Below are positions 16,563-24,761 of a stretch of 53,985 nucleotides of DNA, piece by piece (position 1 is the stretch's first letter; the number at the start of each line of letters is the position of its first letter). The stretch is from the NCBI GenBank assembly GCA_041287635.1, contig JBGGNG010000083.1, forward strand, positions 1-53,985. Direction: 5' to 3'. Both the position numbers and the translations under genes were made by a program. The notes beneath the pieces are model-generated. The model searched no databases and was not told the origin of the DNA. It saw nothing but the letters and a program-made list of their open reading frames with translations. Source of the DNA: JAOUEA01 sp041287635. Lineage in GTDB: Bacteria > Actinomycetota > UBA4738 > HRBIN12.

Positions 16563-17240
16563 TCAGCCGCCGTCGACGACGAGACGGTATCCGGCGCCGC
16601 GAACCGTCTCGATCGAGGCGCGGTCGAACGGACGGTCGAGCTTGTTCCGAAGGTGGCGCACGTACACCTCCACGATGTTGAGATCGCCCTCGAACCGATC
16701 GTCCCAGACGTGGTCGAGGATCTCGGACTTCGACACCACCTCGCCCGACCGGCGCATCAGGAACTCGAGCAGTGACGCCTCCCGGGCGGTCAGGCGCACC
16801 TCTGTCTCGCCGCGCCACGTCCGCCGGGCGCCGGGGTCGAAGCGAAGGTCACCGGCCTCGAGCGTCGGAGGGCGCTCGCTCACTCCTCGCCGGATCAACG
16901 CCCGCAGACGTGCGATGAGGGCCACGTGCGAGAACGGCTTCGTGACGTAGTCGTCGGCACCCGTGTCGAGCGCTTCCGCCTCGTCGTATTCGCCGTCCTT
17001 CGCGGTCAGTATCAGGATCGGGGTCCACACACCGGCCTCGCGCAGGTCCGCACAGACGCGGTAGCCGTTCATGCCGGGAAGCATGATGTCGAGCACGATC
17101 GCGTCGTAGGGGCGTTCGCGGGCCATGTGCAGTCCGTCGATGCCATCGAGGGCGACGTCGGCCGCAAAGCCCTCGGCCTCGAGACCTCGGCGCAGGCCTT
17201 CGGCCAACGACGCTTCATCCTCTACGACCAGCACCCGCAT
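16563..17240 (-). CDS. OmpR/PhoB-family response regulator, orphan
   Basis: A 225-residue two-domain regulator. The receiver has the acidic pocket VVEDE (Asp8/Glu9), phosphoacceptor Asp51 in VLDIMLPGMNG, and Lys101 in DYVTKPFSH. The effector is a winged helix with LTAREASLLEFLMRRSGEVVSK, then LDHVWDD, NIVEVYVRHLRNKLD and IETVRGAGYRLV, the standard DNA-binding end of the OmpR class. All catalytic residues are intact. No histidine kinase gene is adjacent; the neighbours are a PepSY gene and a divergent secreted-protein gene, the plausible targets. ATG 17240 starts the receiver; the longer frame to 17474 overlaps the divergent gene. Confidence 0.9.
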   Translation of the reverse strand: MRVLVVEDEASLAEGLRRGLEAEGFAADVALDGIDGLHMARERPYDAIVLDIMLPGMNGYRVCADLREAGVWTPILILTAKDGEYDEAEALDTGADDYVTKPFSHVALIARLRALIRRGVSERPPTLEAGDLRFDPGARRTWRGETEVRLTAREASLLEFLMRRSGEVVSKSEILDHVWDDRFEGDLNIVEVYVRHLRNKLDRPFDRASIETVRGAGYRLVVDGG

Positions 17241-17379
17241 ACCGGCTCGCTCCTTACGTGGGGCACCCATCGTCGCGCGTCCGGCTGAACGGTGGCTGAA
17301 GCGCCGGGGCAGAGCGTTCAGTGCCGGGTCAGGACGGCCGGTGCACGGTGGCCGCATCGCCGAGGGAAGGAGCGAGGTC

Positions 17380-18132
17380 ATGACACGTCGAACGAAGTAC
17401 GGGGCTCCCGCCGCCCTTGCCCTGATCGCGATGGTGGCGGTCTCGGCGTTCGGCGGAGCGGCCGTGACCGCCACGCCGGGCTCAGGCCGTCCGAGTGGGC
17501 CCGAAGGCCTGCCGGACCCGGCGGACTTCGACGATCCCCAGCCGAACCCCTACTTCCCGCTCGAGCCCGGCTGGGCGGCCACGCTGAAGGGCACCGAGGC
17601 CGGAGAACGACTCGTCGAGCGCGTCGTCGTGACCGATCGGACGAAGACGATCCAGGGCATCACGACGACCGTGGTCCGCGACGTGATCCGACACAAGGGC
17701 GTGCTCGTCGAGAAGACCGTCGATTGGTACGTGCCCGACGACACCGGCATGGTCTGGTACTTCGGCGAGCGTACCGCCGAGTATGACGAGCTCGGTGACG
17801 TGATCAGCACCCACGGCTCCTGGGAAGCCGGCGTCGACGGCGCGGTGGCTGGCGTCATCATGCCTGCCGATCCCCTGCCGACCGAGGCCTACCGCCAGGA
17901 GATCTACACGGGCGAGGCCGAAGACCAGGGCTGGGTCGTGGAACGCGGCATCTCGCTCAAAGTGCTGTACGGCCCGGTGGACCACGCCGTGCGCACGTTC
18001 GAGTGGACCCGGCTGGAGCCGGGCGTGATGGTAGGCAAGATCTACGCGCCGGGCCTCGGCATCGTGCGCGAGTACACGCTGGCGGGCGGCAGCGAGCGGC
18101 TCGAGCTCGTTCGGGTGCGTCAACCGAGCTGA
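17380..18132 (+). CDS. Secreted protein of unknown function
   Basis: A 250-residue protein with a Sec signal peptide (MTRRTKYGAPAALALIAMVAV, cleavage near VTA-TPG). The mature domain is beta-rich: NPYFPLEPGWAATLKGTEAG, RVVVTDRTKTIQGITTTVVRDV, VEKTVDWYVPDDTGMVWYFGE, and YAPGLGIVREYTLAGGSERLEL. Similar secreted proteins of about this size recur in actinobacterial and proteobacterial genomes without known function. GGAAGGAG is 7 bases upstream of ATG 17380. It is divergent from the orphan response regulator (139 bp between), so its expression may be controlled by that regulator. Confidence 0.75.
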   Translation: MTRRTKYGAPAALALIAMVAVSAFGGAAVTATPGSGRPSGPEGLPDPADFDDPQPNPYFPLEPGWAATLKGTEAGERLVERVVVTDRTKTIQGITTTVVRDVIRHKGVLVEKTVDWYVPDDTGMVWYFGERTAEYDELGDVISTHGSWEAGVDGAVAGVIMPADPLPTEAYRQEIYTGEAEDQGWVVERGISLKVLYGPVDHAVRTFEWTRLEPGVMVGKIYAPGLGIVREYTLAGGSERLELVRVRQPS

Positions 18133-18160
18133 GAGGCCTCGGCGAGGGACGACGGTCCGG

Positions 18161-18559
18161 CTAGGCGAACTCGTCCCAGATGGGGTCGGTGACGGCATCG
18201 TTCTCCGCGAGCCCCCACACCTCGGTGACCTTGCCGTCGGCGATGTGGAAGACGTTCACGTAGTTGTACTCGGCGCTCGTGCCGCTCGGTGCGGTGACGA
18301 CAGCCGTGCCGAGCACGACGGTGTGGTCGTCGTTGCCGATCACGTCGTGCACGTCGGCCTTCATCGCTCCGGGGTCCGACATCGCCGCCATCGACTCCCG
18401 AACGGTGTCCTTCCCTCGGCGCACGCCCGCGGCCTTGCTGTTGCCGCCGGTGTGCCACACGATGTCGTCCGACGTGTGGTCGTCGATCCACTGCATGTCG
18501 CCCCGATCCATCGCGGCGAACATGTCACGCACGAGCGTGACGTTGGGGTGCTCCTGCAT
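18161..18559 (-). CDS. SnoaL-like NTF2-fold protein
   Basis: A 132-residue single-domain protein of the SnoaL/NTF2-like cone fold: HPNVTLVRDMFAAMDRGDMQWID, DDIVWHTGGNSKAAGVRRGKDTV, HDVIGNDDHTVVLGTAVVTA, and FHIADGKVTEVWGLAENDAV. Members range from polyketide cyclases and isomerases to ligand-binding accessory proteins; the pocket residues do not identify a substrate. GGGAAGGGAGCAGCG precedes ATG 18559 (GGGAG as ribosome site). The frame continues upstream for ~550 codons, but that part is the shadow of the HAD and ABC genes. Confidence 0.85.
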   Translation of the reverse strand: MQEHPNVTLVRDMFAAMDRGDMQWIDDHTSDDIVWHTGGNSKAAGVRRGKDTVRESMAAMSDPGAMKADVHDVIGNDDHTVVLGTAVVTAPSGTSAEYNYVNVFHIADGKVTEVWGLAENDAVTDPIWDEFA

Positions 18560-18676
18560 CGCTGCTCCCTTCCCTCGATGGGAGGGCGGGCTCCCCCCAG
18601 CCGGCCGGAACCGTTCCAGCGTCGCACCGGCGGCGCAACCTCGCAACCCGGTCAAGCTCGGGCCGCCGCTTCCCGG

Positions 18677-18682
18677 TAGGGT
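18677..18682 (+). promoter_or_regulatory. -10 box TAGGGT of the HAD gene
   Basis: TAGGGT ends 6 bases before GTG 18689, consistent with a leaderless transcript beginning at the start codon. No ribosome site is present and the -35 region is weak. Confidence 0.45.
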
Positions 18683-18688
18683 CGAATC

Positions 18689-19366
18689 GTGGCCGGGCCG
18701 GCGTTCCTCTTCGATCTCGACGGCACGCTGATGGACAGCGTGTACCACCACGTGCTCGCGTGGCAGGCGGCGCTGGCCCGTGACGGCATCTCCCTCTCCG
18801 TGTGGCGCATCCATCGACGCATCGGCATGAGCGGCGGGTTGCTCGCGAACGCGATGCTGCGCGAGATCGGGCGCCCGGTCACCGCCGAGGACGCCGATCG
18901 GCTGCGCCGATACCACGCGGAGGCCTACGCCCAGCACCTCGACCAGGTGCGCCCGTTGCCCGGTGCCGTCGAGCTGCTCGCCCGGCTGACCGAGCTCGAC
19001 GTGCCATGGTCGATCGCCACGAGCGGATACATCGAGAGCGCCGCGCCGATGATCGAGATGCTGGGTGTGCCCCAAGGCGTGCCCGTGGTCACCCGCGATC
19101 AGGTGGCGCACGCGAAGCCCGATCCCGACCTGTTCCTCGCGGCGGCCGAGCAGCTCGGCGCCGACATCGAGGACTCGGTCGTCGTGGGAGACAGCGTGTG
19201 GGATCTGCTGGCGGCACGTCGCGCCCGCGCGCTGGGGATCGGCCTGCTCTCGGGGGGCTACGGCGAGGATGAGCTCGCCCGGGCGGGCGCCTACCGCGTC
19301 TACCAGGACCCGGCGGACCTGCTCGCCCACCTCGACGAGGTGGGCGTGCGCTCGCCCGGCGCATAG
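18689..19366 (+). CDS. HAD-family phosphatase, phosphoglycolate-phosphatase-like
   Basis: A 225-residue haloacid-dehalogenase hydrolase with all four motifs. Motif I is FLFDLDGTLMDS (the first Asp is the nucleophile, the second the acid), followed by a helical cap (residues ~16-80). Motif II is SIATSG, motif III is the Lys of HAKPDPDLF, and motif IV is VVVGDSVWDLLAA. It belongs to the Gph/beta-phosphoglucomutase-like subgroup acting on small phosphorylated metabolites. The gene starts with GTG 18689, placed by the TAGGGT box and by the conserved start. Its stop codon lies in the loop of a strong hairpin shared with the convergent ABC genes. Confidence 0.88.
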   Translation: MAGPAFLFDLDGTLMDSVYHHVLAWQAALARDGISLSVWRIHRRIGMSGGLLANAMLREIGRPVTAEDADRLRRYHAEAYAQHLDQVRPLPGAVELLARLTELDVPWSIATSGYIESAAPMIEMLGVPQGVPVVTRDQVAHAKPDPDLFLAAAEQLGADIEDSVVVGDSVWDLLAARRARALGIGLLSGGYGEDELARAGAYRVYQDPADLLAHLDEVGVRSPGA

Positions 19367-19378
19367 CGCCGGGCGAGC
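19350..19378. terminator. Bidirectional hairpin terminator overlapping the HAD stop codon
   Basis: A perfect 13-bp stem (19350-19362 with 19366-19378, GCTCGCCCGGCGC and its complement) has the loop ATA. The TAG stop of the HAD gene is partly in the loop. It sits between convergent genes, so it can serve both strands. No U-tract follows, as is common in high-GC actinobacteria. Confidence 0.7.
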
Positions 19379-19401
19379 GAGGTGAGCGACACGACCGTGG
19401 G

Positions 19402-20142
19402 TCACGCGATGTCGCGCCGGGCCAGCGAGCGGGTCCCGGCTCCGAGCGAGAGCGCCGCCCACCCGCCGAGCAGCGCCGCTCCCACCGCCGGCGCCACCAC
19501 CGACATGTCGGCCGGGACGATCCCAAGCACCGACGTGCTCGCGTGCGCAGGCAGGAACCTCGAGACCCCCGGCGCGAGCATCTCGATGATGCTCTCGCCG
19601 ATCAGCATCCACAGGATCGAGCCCACGATCGCCGCGACCTGATGTGGGACCGTCAGCCCCAGCCCCAACCCGATCACGGACCAGAGCACGCAGATCGCGA
19701 CCGCCTTTCCGACCAGGATCGCCAACGCCGCCAGGCTCACCGTGACGGCCACGCCGTCGGCCGCGAGCAGGGCGAGTGAGACGCCCGCCACCGCGACGGT
19801 GCAGGCCAGCGCGAACACCACGGCCGCCGCTCCCATGACGACGGCCTTCGCCGCCACCACCCGTCGACGGCGAGGGGTGGCCAGCAGCGTCGGCACGATC
19901 GCGCCGTGCCGCGCCTCGTCGGTGTAGGAGCGGATGCCGAGCACGACCACGAAGATCGGCACGATCGCCATCATCTCCGCGAAGCCGGGCAGGGTCGTCA
20001 GCGCCACCGAGGTCCCGAACGCGCCGGTCGAGACCATCCCCCACGCAGCGATGCTCGCCAGCGCCACGGCGCCGGCGAGCAGGCCCCACACGCTGCGGGT
20101 GGTGCGAAGCTTCCGTACCTCGGCCTTGATCTGATCCTTCAT
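19402..20142 (-). CDS. ABC-2 type permease, DrrB-like exporter subunit
   Basis: A 246-residue membrane protein with about six helices: VWGLLAGAVALASIAAWGMV, MMAIVPIFVVVLGIRSYTDE, VVMGAAAVVFALACTVAVAG, AVTVSLAALAILVGKAVAIC, VAAIVGSILWMLIGESIIEM and VVAPAVGAALLGGWAAL. The charged loop EARHGAIVPTLLATPRRRRVVAAK is the conserved cytosolic loop of the family. ATG overlaps the stop of the ATPase gene as ATGA, so the two subunits are co-translated. Together they form a two-gene exporter of the type used for drugs, lipids or peptides; the substrate is unknown. A NarL-type two-component system lies just upstream on the same strand. Confidence 0.86.
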   Translation of the reverse strand: MKDQIKAEVRKLRTTRSVWGLLAGAVALASIAAWGMVSTGAFGTSVALTTLPGFAEMMAIVPIFVVVLGIRSYTDEARHGAIVPTLLATPRRRRVVAAKAVVMGAAAVVFALACTVAVAGVSLALLAADGVAVTVSLAALAILVGKAVAICVLWSVIGLGLGLTVPHQVAAIVGSILWMLIGESIIEMLAPGVSRFLPAHASTSVLGIVPADMSVVAPAVGAALLGGWAALSLGAGTRSLARRDIA

Positions 20143-21089
20143 CGTTCCGCTCCTTCCGTGAGCTCGAGGAAGGCTTCCTCGAGGGTGGTCTCGCGGGGCG
20201 CGAGCTCGCTGAGCGCCACCCCCGCATGCAGCGCGATCTCGCCGACGAGGTCGGCGGGCGCGTCGGCGACGAGGTACCCCCCGTCGTCGCTGCGCGGCTC
20301 GAGCCCGGCGGCGATCAGCGCGCGACCGAGCCCCTCGTGGTCGGGTGAGACGACCCGCAGCGACGACCGTCCTCCGGTGAGCTCGGCGATCGATCCCTGG
20401 CGGACGAGCCGGCCCTGGTCGATCACGATGACGTCGTCGGCCATCTGGGCTATCTCAGAGAGCAGGTGGCTCGAGACGAACACCGCGTTGCCGCGGCCGG
20501 CGAACCACCGCAGGAACTCGCGGAGCCACCTGATGCCCTGCGGATCGAGGCCGTTCGCTGGCTCGTCGAGCACGAGCACCCGCGGGTCGCCGAGCAGCGC
20601 CGCCGCGAGCGCAAGCCGCTGACGCATGCCGAGCGAGTAGCCGCCGGCCTTGCGATCGGCCGCGCCCTCGAGGTCGACGATCTCGAGCACGTCGTCGACC
20701 GTCCCGTCGGGCACACCCGAGGCGGCCGCGAGCACCCGCAGGTGATTCCTGCCGGTCCGCAAGGGATGGAAGCTCTGGACCTCGAGCACGGCGCCGACCG
20801 CCGTCGCGGGACGGTCGAGGCTCGCGTACGGCAGGCCCAGTACGGTGGCCGTCCCCGCCGTGGGATGCACGAGCCCGAGCACCATACGCATCGTTGTGCT
20901 CTTGCCGGCCCCGTTCGGTCCCAGGAAGCCCGTCACGAGCCCCGGTCGGACCTCGAAGCTGAGGTCCTCGACGGCGATCACGGCGCCGAAACGCTTCGTG
21001 AGGCCACGAGCCACGATCGCGGGCGAGGCGATCGGCTCGGTCGCACCGGCCGGCGCCGCCGAGCCCGTCTGGTTGGTGGTGGTGAGCAT
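20139..21089 (-). CDS. ABC-2 exporter ATPase, DrrA/CcmA-like
   Basis: A 316-residue ATPase: Walker A GPNGAGKST, Q-loop region LEVQSFHPL, signature YSLGMRQRLALAAAL, Walker B VLVLDEPANGLDP, and H-loop VSSHLLSEIAQM. The signature has Leu-Gly in place of Ser-Gly-Gly, which is usual in the DrrA/BcrA subgroup. The C-terminal ~90 residues (ELTGGRSSLRVVSPDHEGLG to TTLEEAFLELTEG) are the accessory domain of exporter ATPases. ATGA overlap with the permease start shows coupling. The gene starts 114 bp after the response-regulator gene, which may control it. A close paralogue pair is at 38773-40499. Confidence 0.9.
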   Translation of the reverse strand: MLTTTNQTGSAAPAGATEPIASPAIVARGLTKRFGAVIAVEDLSFEVRPGLVTGFLGPNGAGKSTTMRMVLGLVHPTAGTATVLGLPYASLDRPATAVGAVLEVQSFHPLRTGRNHLRVLAAASGVPDGTVDDVLEIVDLEGAADRKAGGYSLGMRQRLALAAALLGDPRVLVLDEPANGLDPQGIRWLREFLRWFAGRGNAVFVSSHLLSEIAQMADDVIVIDQGRLVRQGSIAELTGGRSSLRVVSPDHEGLGRALIAAGLEPRSDDGGYLVADAPADLVGEIALHAGVALSELAPRETTLEEAFLELTEGAER

Positions 21090-21203
21090 CGCGTTCCCTC
21101 CTTCGCGCGGGAGCTGTTCCCGACGGGTCCACGCTAGGAGCGGCGCGGCGACACGACGTCGCCCGCAGGTACCGACCTCGGGTCCTCCCGTGGGATGACG
21201 CGG

Positions 21204-21872
21204 TCAGGCGCCGGGCTGCACGAGGCCGGACTCGTATGCGAGGACCACGGCCTGAGCACGGTCTCGCAGGTGCAGCTTGTGCAGCACGCGGCCCACGTGG
21301 GTCTTCACCGTCGTCTCGGCGACGAACAGCTCACCGGCGATCTCGGCGTTCGACAGCCCGCGTGCCATCAGCACGAGCACCTCACGCTCACGCTCGGTGA
21401 GCTCGTCGAGTCCCCGCGGCGCGGCCGGGGCAGCCGGCCGGTGAGCGAACTCCTCGATCAGCCGGCGGGTCACGGTCGGCGCGAGCAGGGCGTCGCCCGC
21501 CGCCACCACGCGGACGGCCTGCACGAGCTCCTCGGGGGGACGGTCCTTCAACAGGAAGCCGCTCGCCCCCGCACGCAGCGCGTCGTAGACGTACTCGTCG
21601 AGGTCGAACGTCGTGAGCATCAGCACCCTGGCCGAATCGTCGAGCTCCGTGATGCGACGCGTGGCCTCGATGCCGTCCATCGACGGCATGCGCACGTCCA
21701 TCACCACCACATCGGGATGCCAGCGTTCGAACCCCCGGACGGCATCGGCACCGTCGATCGCCTCGCCCACCACCTCGAGATCGGGCTCGGCGTCGAGGAT
21801 CATGCGGAACCCCCCGCGCATCAGCGCCTGATCGTCGGCGATCACCACCCGGATCGTCGCGCCCTCACTCAC
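21204..21872 (-). CDS. NarL/LuxR-family response regulator
   Basis: A 222-residue regulator. The receiver domain has VVIADDQALMRGG, phosphoacceptor Asp59 in VVVMDVRMPSMDG, and Lys in FLLKDRPPEELV. The C-terminal LuxR HTH reads LTEREREVLVLMARGLSNAEIA and TTVKTHVGRVLHKLHLRDRA. All residues for phosphorylation and DNA binding are present. ATG overlaps the stop of the histidine kinase gene as ATGA. The ABC exporter genes lie directly downstream on the same strand, so the pair likely senses an envelope-active compound and activates the exporter, in line with many actinobacterial loci; this is inference. Confidence 0.92.
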   Translation of the reverse strand: MSEGATIRVVIADDQALMRGGFRMILDAEPDLEVVGEAIDGADAVRGFERWHPDVVVMDVRMPSMDGIEATRRITELDDSARVLMLTTFDLDEYVYDALRAGASGFLLKDRPPEELVQAVRVVAAGDALLAPTVTRRLIEEFAHRPAAPAAPRGLDELTEREREVLVLMARGLSNAEIAGELFVAETTVKTHVGRVLHKLHLRDRAQAVVLAYESGLVQPGA

Positions 21873-23026
21873 GCGGTGGGTCCTCCTTCATACGGCACGT
21901 GGGCGTGCACCGTGAATCCACCGCCCTGACGTGGCCCCGTGCGTATCGTGCCCCCGTAGAGCGCGACTCGTTCGCGCATGCCGAGCAAGCCCAGCCCGCC
22001 GTCCGTCGCCACGAACGGCCCTCGGCCGTCGTCGGCCACCTCGACATCGAGCGCCGTATCGCCCCACCGCAGCAGCACCCTCGCGCTCGCCGGGCCCGCG
22101 TGCTTCATCACGTTCGTGAGCGCCTCCTGCACGACGCGGTAGACGACCAGGTCGAGCCCGGTCGGAAGCGGCCTCGGCTCACCCTCGGTCACGGCCTCGA
22201 CGGGCACGCCCGCGCCACGGACCGTCTCGAGCAGGGTCTCGAGCTGGCCGAGTCCCGGCTGCGGCGCGCGGTCGGCCTCGGCCCCATCGGACTTCAGGAT
22301 GCCGACCAACCGGCGCATCTCGGTCAAGCCGTCACGGCCCGTGGATTCGATCCGGCCGATCGCCTCCCTCGCCGCCGCGAGATCGTCGTCGAGCACGCTC
22401 CGGGCCGCGCCCGCCTGCACCACCATCACGCTCATCGCGTGGGCGACCACGTCGTGCAGCTCCCGGGCGATGCGAGCCCGTTCCTCCGCGACCGCGTCGC
22501 GGGCCGCTCGCTCGCGGTCCACGTCGATGCGGCGTCGCCGGTTGAAGCCGATCCTGCCCAGGAGCATCGGCAGGCCCGCGGCGAACGTCGCGCTGATCAG
22601 GACCTCGACCCAGTTCGTGCGGGGGTAGGCGACGAGGAGTGCGGCAACGGCCCCGACGATCGAGATCGGCAGGGACAGCCTGACGAATCGCTCGCGGTCG
22701 ACGTGAGCCGCGGCCGTGTACGTGGCGAGGACGACGGGGAACACCAGGTCGAAGGCTCCGTTCACGAAGGCGAGAGCGATCGACGCCCCGGACACAGCGA
22801 CGAGTACGGCGATCGGCCACCGGCGCCGCACCGCCAAGACCGCCGAACCCCCCACCAGCAGCACGTACGCCTCGGGAGCGACGGGACCGCGCGCCGGGTC
22901 GTTGGAGGCGTGCTCGCCGACCACCGCGCCGACCACCGACCCGATCGCGATCGTCGCCGCGAGCAGCGAGTCCCAGATCAGCGGGTCGACCCGCCGCAGG
23001 CGCTCCCAGAAGGTGGTCCGTTCCAC
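21869..23026 (-). CDS. NarL-type sensor histidine kinase (HisKA_3)
   Basis: A 385-residue kinase. The N-terminal half is a membrane region with about five or six helices (LIWDSLLAATIAIGSVVGAV, AYVLLVGGSAVLAV, PIAVLVAVSGASIALAF, LSLPISIVGAVAALLVAY, LISATFAAGLPMLL) and almost no extracellular loop, as in intramembrane-sensing kinases. The HisKA_3 box is EERARIARELHDVVAH with His191. The ATPase end has VVQEALTNVMKHAG (N box), VADDGRG and GLGLLGMRERV (G boxes). The start is uncertain: GTG 23026 sits 6 bases after a TACCGT box and matches family starts; ATG 23065 is the alternative. Confidence 0.9.
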   Translation of the reverse strand: MERTTFWERLRRVDPLIWDSLLAATIAIGSVVGAVVGEHASNDPARGPVAPEAYVLLVGGSAVLAVRRRWPIAVLVAVSGASIALAFVNGAFDLVFPVVLATYTAAAHVDRERFVRLSLPISIVGAVAALLVAYPRTNWVEVLISATFAAGLPMLLGRIGFNRRRRIDVDRERAARDAVAEERARIARELHDVVAHAMSVMVVQAGAARSVLDDDLAAAREAIGRIESTGRDGLTEMRRLVGILKSDGAEADRAPQPGLGQLETLLETVRGAGVPVEAVTEGEPRPLPTGLDLVVYRVVQEALTNVMKHAGPASARVLLRWGDTALDVEVADDGRGPFVATDGGLGLLGMRERVALYGGTIRTGPRQGGGFTVHAHVPYEGGPTA

Positions 23027-23032
23027 GCCACG

Positions 23033-23038
23033 ACGGTA
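23033..23038 (-). promoter_or_regulatory. Possible -10 box TACCGT of the kinase-regulator operon
   Basis: TACCGT on the minus strand ends 6 bases before GTG 23026. It supports that start and a leaderless mRNA. It would lie inside the gene if ATG 23065 were the true start. No good -35. Confidence 0.35.
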
Positions 23039-23105
23039 GCCCGCGATGGCGGGCTCCGGCGTCATCCTCCGGGAGGACGCGGGACACCCTCCTCGCCCGA
23101 CGAGG

Positions 23106-24761
23106 TCAATGGACTTCGTCGCGGTCGATCGAGTCGAGGTACCGATGCACCGATCCGATCGCGACCGAGCCCTCTCCGACGGCCGAAGCGACCCGTTTGA
23201 CCGCTCCGTGTCGCACGTCACCGACCGCGAAGACACCGGGCACACTGGTCTCGAGTCCCGCGCGCCCCGCGCCCGGGCCGGCATCCGCGCCGGTGAGGAT
23301 CGACCCCCATCGGTCCCTGAGCACGGCGTCGGGGAGCCAGCTGGTGCGAGGTTCCGCTCCGATCAGGATGAAGACGGCCGCCACCGACAGCATGCTGCGC
23401 TCTCCGGAACCGACGTCGCGGACCTCCAGACCCTCGAGACGACGGTCTCCACGTCCACCGATCACTTCCGCTCCGTATCGGATCTCGATGTTCGACGCGC
23501 GCCCCAGCCCCTGGATCAGGTACTCCGACATGCTCTCCGCGAGCGACGCCCCGCGGACGAGCATCGTCACCCGGCGCGCGTGCGATGCGAGATACAGGGC
23601 TGCCTGCCCCGCAGAGTTGCCACCACCGACGACGGCGACATCGACGCCGGCGAGTCCCGCAGCCTCCGACGTCGCGGCGCCGTAGTAGACGCCTGCCCCC
23701 TGGAACCGCATCAGCTCAGGGTCGTCGAGCATGCGATAGGAGACCCCGCTCGCGATGACGACGGCGCGGGCATCGACCTCGCTGCCGTCCGAGAGCACGA
23801 TCGCCCGCCGATCGCCGTCGATCGACAGGTCGACCGCGTCGAGTCCGTAGACGAACTCCGCGCCGAAGAGCCATGCCTGCTCGTACGCGCGCTGCGCGAG
23901 CTCGGCACCGCTGACGCCACGCGGGAAACCCAGGTAGTTGCGGATCAGCGAGCTCGTGCCGGCCTGGCCCCCGATCGCATGACGCTCGACCACGGCTGCG
24001 CGCAGTCCTTCCGATGCCGCGTAGACGGCGGCGGCGAGACCGGCGGGGCCGGCGCCCACGATCACGACGTCGAACAGACCCTGCGGAGCGCTCGTGGCGA
24101 GGCCGAACGCAGCCCCCAGCTCCGTTCCCGAGGGTTGCACCAGCGCCCGTCCGTCGTAGAGAACCACGACCGGCGATCGGTCGTCGCCGACGCCGGCGTC
24201 GGCAAGGATCGCCTCGGCCTCGGATGAGCCGACCTCGTAGGAACCGAACGGGATGCTGTTGCGGGTGAGCAGGTCGCGAAGCGTCGAGGTCGCAGGATCC
24301 CAGTGGTTCCCGATCAGCCGCACGATCTCGTACGGCGGCCGGTTCGCCCTGCTCCAATCGGCGAGGAACTCCGAGATGGCCCGGTGGAACGACTCGTCGG
24401 GGGCTCGCCAGGGTCGTGCCGCCCAGTAGTCGATGTCGCCCATCGCGGCGCCCCGGAGCAGCACATCCGTCGCGGAGCGGTCTCCCCAATCCAGCGAGAT
24501 GCACCGCTTCGCGAGCGGGAAGCGCACGCGAGACTCTGCGAGCACGTCGAGCGCAGGTGTGTGCTCCGGCGCACCGGCGATCACCAGCACGACCTCCGAT
24601 CCCCCGAGTCGTCGCAGCATCTGCCGGGCCTCATCGATCGAACCGACGACCACCTCGTAGTCGGCGCCGTACCGCTTGCGGAGCTCGGACTCGATCCGCT
24701 CGCGCGCCGGTGGATCTTCCTCGAAGGCGACGATCATCGGTTGAGGACGCTCGCCACTCAC
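23106..24761 (-). CDS. Fused receiver-like / thioredoxin-reductase-like FAD oxidoreductase
   Basis: A 551-residue protein with two parts. Residues 1-~215 form a response-regulator-like receiver and a linker. Residues ~240-551 form a TrxB-like enzyme: FAD motif VVIVGAGPAGLAAAVYAA, NAD(P)H motif VAVVGGGNSAGQAALYLA, and FAD-closing VFAVGDVRHGAVKRVASAVGEG. The usual CxxC redox pair is absent; the position reads GGQAGTSSLIRNYLGFP, as in other fused response-regulator/TrxB proteins. In the receiver, the phosphoacceptor position is Gly63 (VLVIAGAP) and the conserved Lys is Arg116 (ARPW), so phosphorylation is unlikely. GTG 24761 overlaps the stop of the zinc-finger gene as GTGA. The reaction is unknown; the electron acceptor may be another protein. 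Confidence 0.88.
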   Translation of the reverse strand: MSGERPQPMIVAFEEDPPARERIESELRKRYGADYEVVVGSIDEARQMLRRLGGSEVVLVIAGAPEHTPALDVLAESRVRFPLAKRCISLDWGDRSATDVLLRGAAMGDIDYWAARPWRAPDESFHRAISEFLADWSRANRPPYEIVRLIGNHWDPATSTLRDLLTRNSIPFGSYEVGSSEAEAILADAGVGDDRSPVVVLYDGRALVQPSGTELGAAFGLATSAPQGLFDVVIVGAGPAGLAAAVYAASEGLRAAVVERHAIGGQAGTSSLIRNYLGFPRGVSGAELAQRAYEQAWLFGAEFVYGLDAVDLSIDGDRRAIVLSDGSEVDARAVVIASGVSYRMLDDPELMRFQGAGVYYGAATSEAAGLAGVDVAVVGGGNSAGQAALYLASHARRVTMLVRGASLAESMSEYLIQGLGRASNIEIRYGAEVIGGRGDRRLEGLEVRDVGSGERSMLSVAAVFILIGAEPRTSWLPDAVLRDRWGSILTGADAGPGAGRAGLETSVPGVFAVGDVRHGAVKRVASAVGEGSVAIGSVHRYLDSIDRDEVH

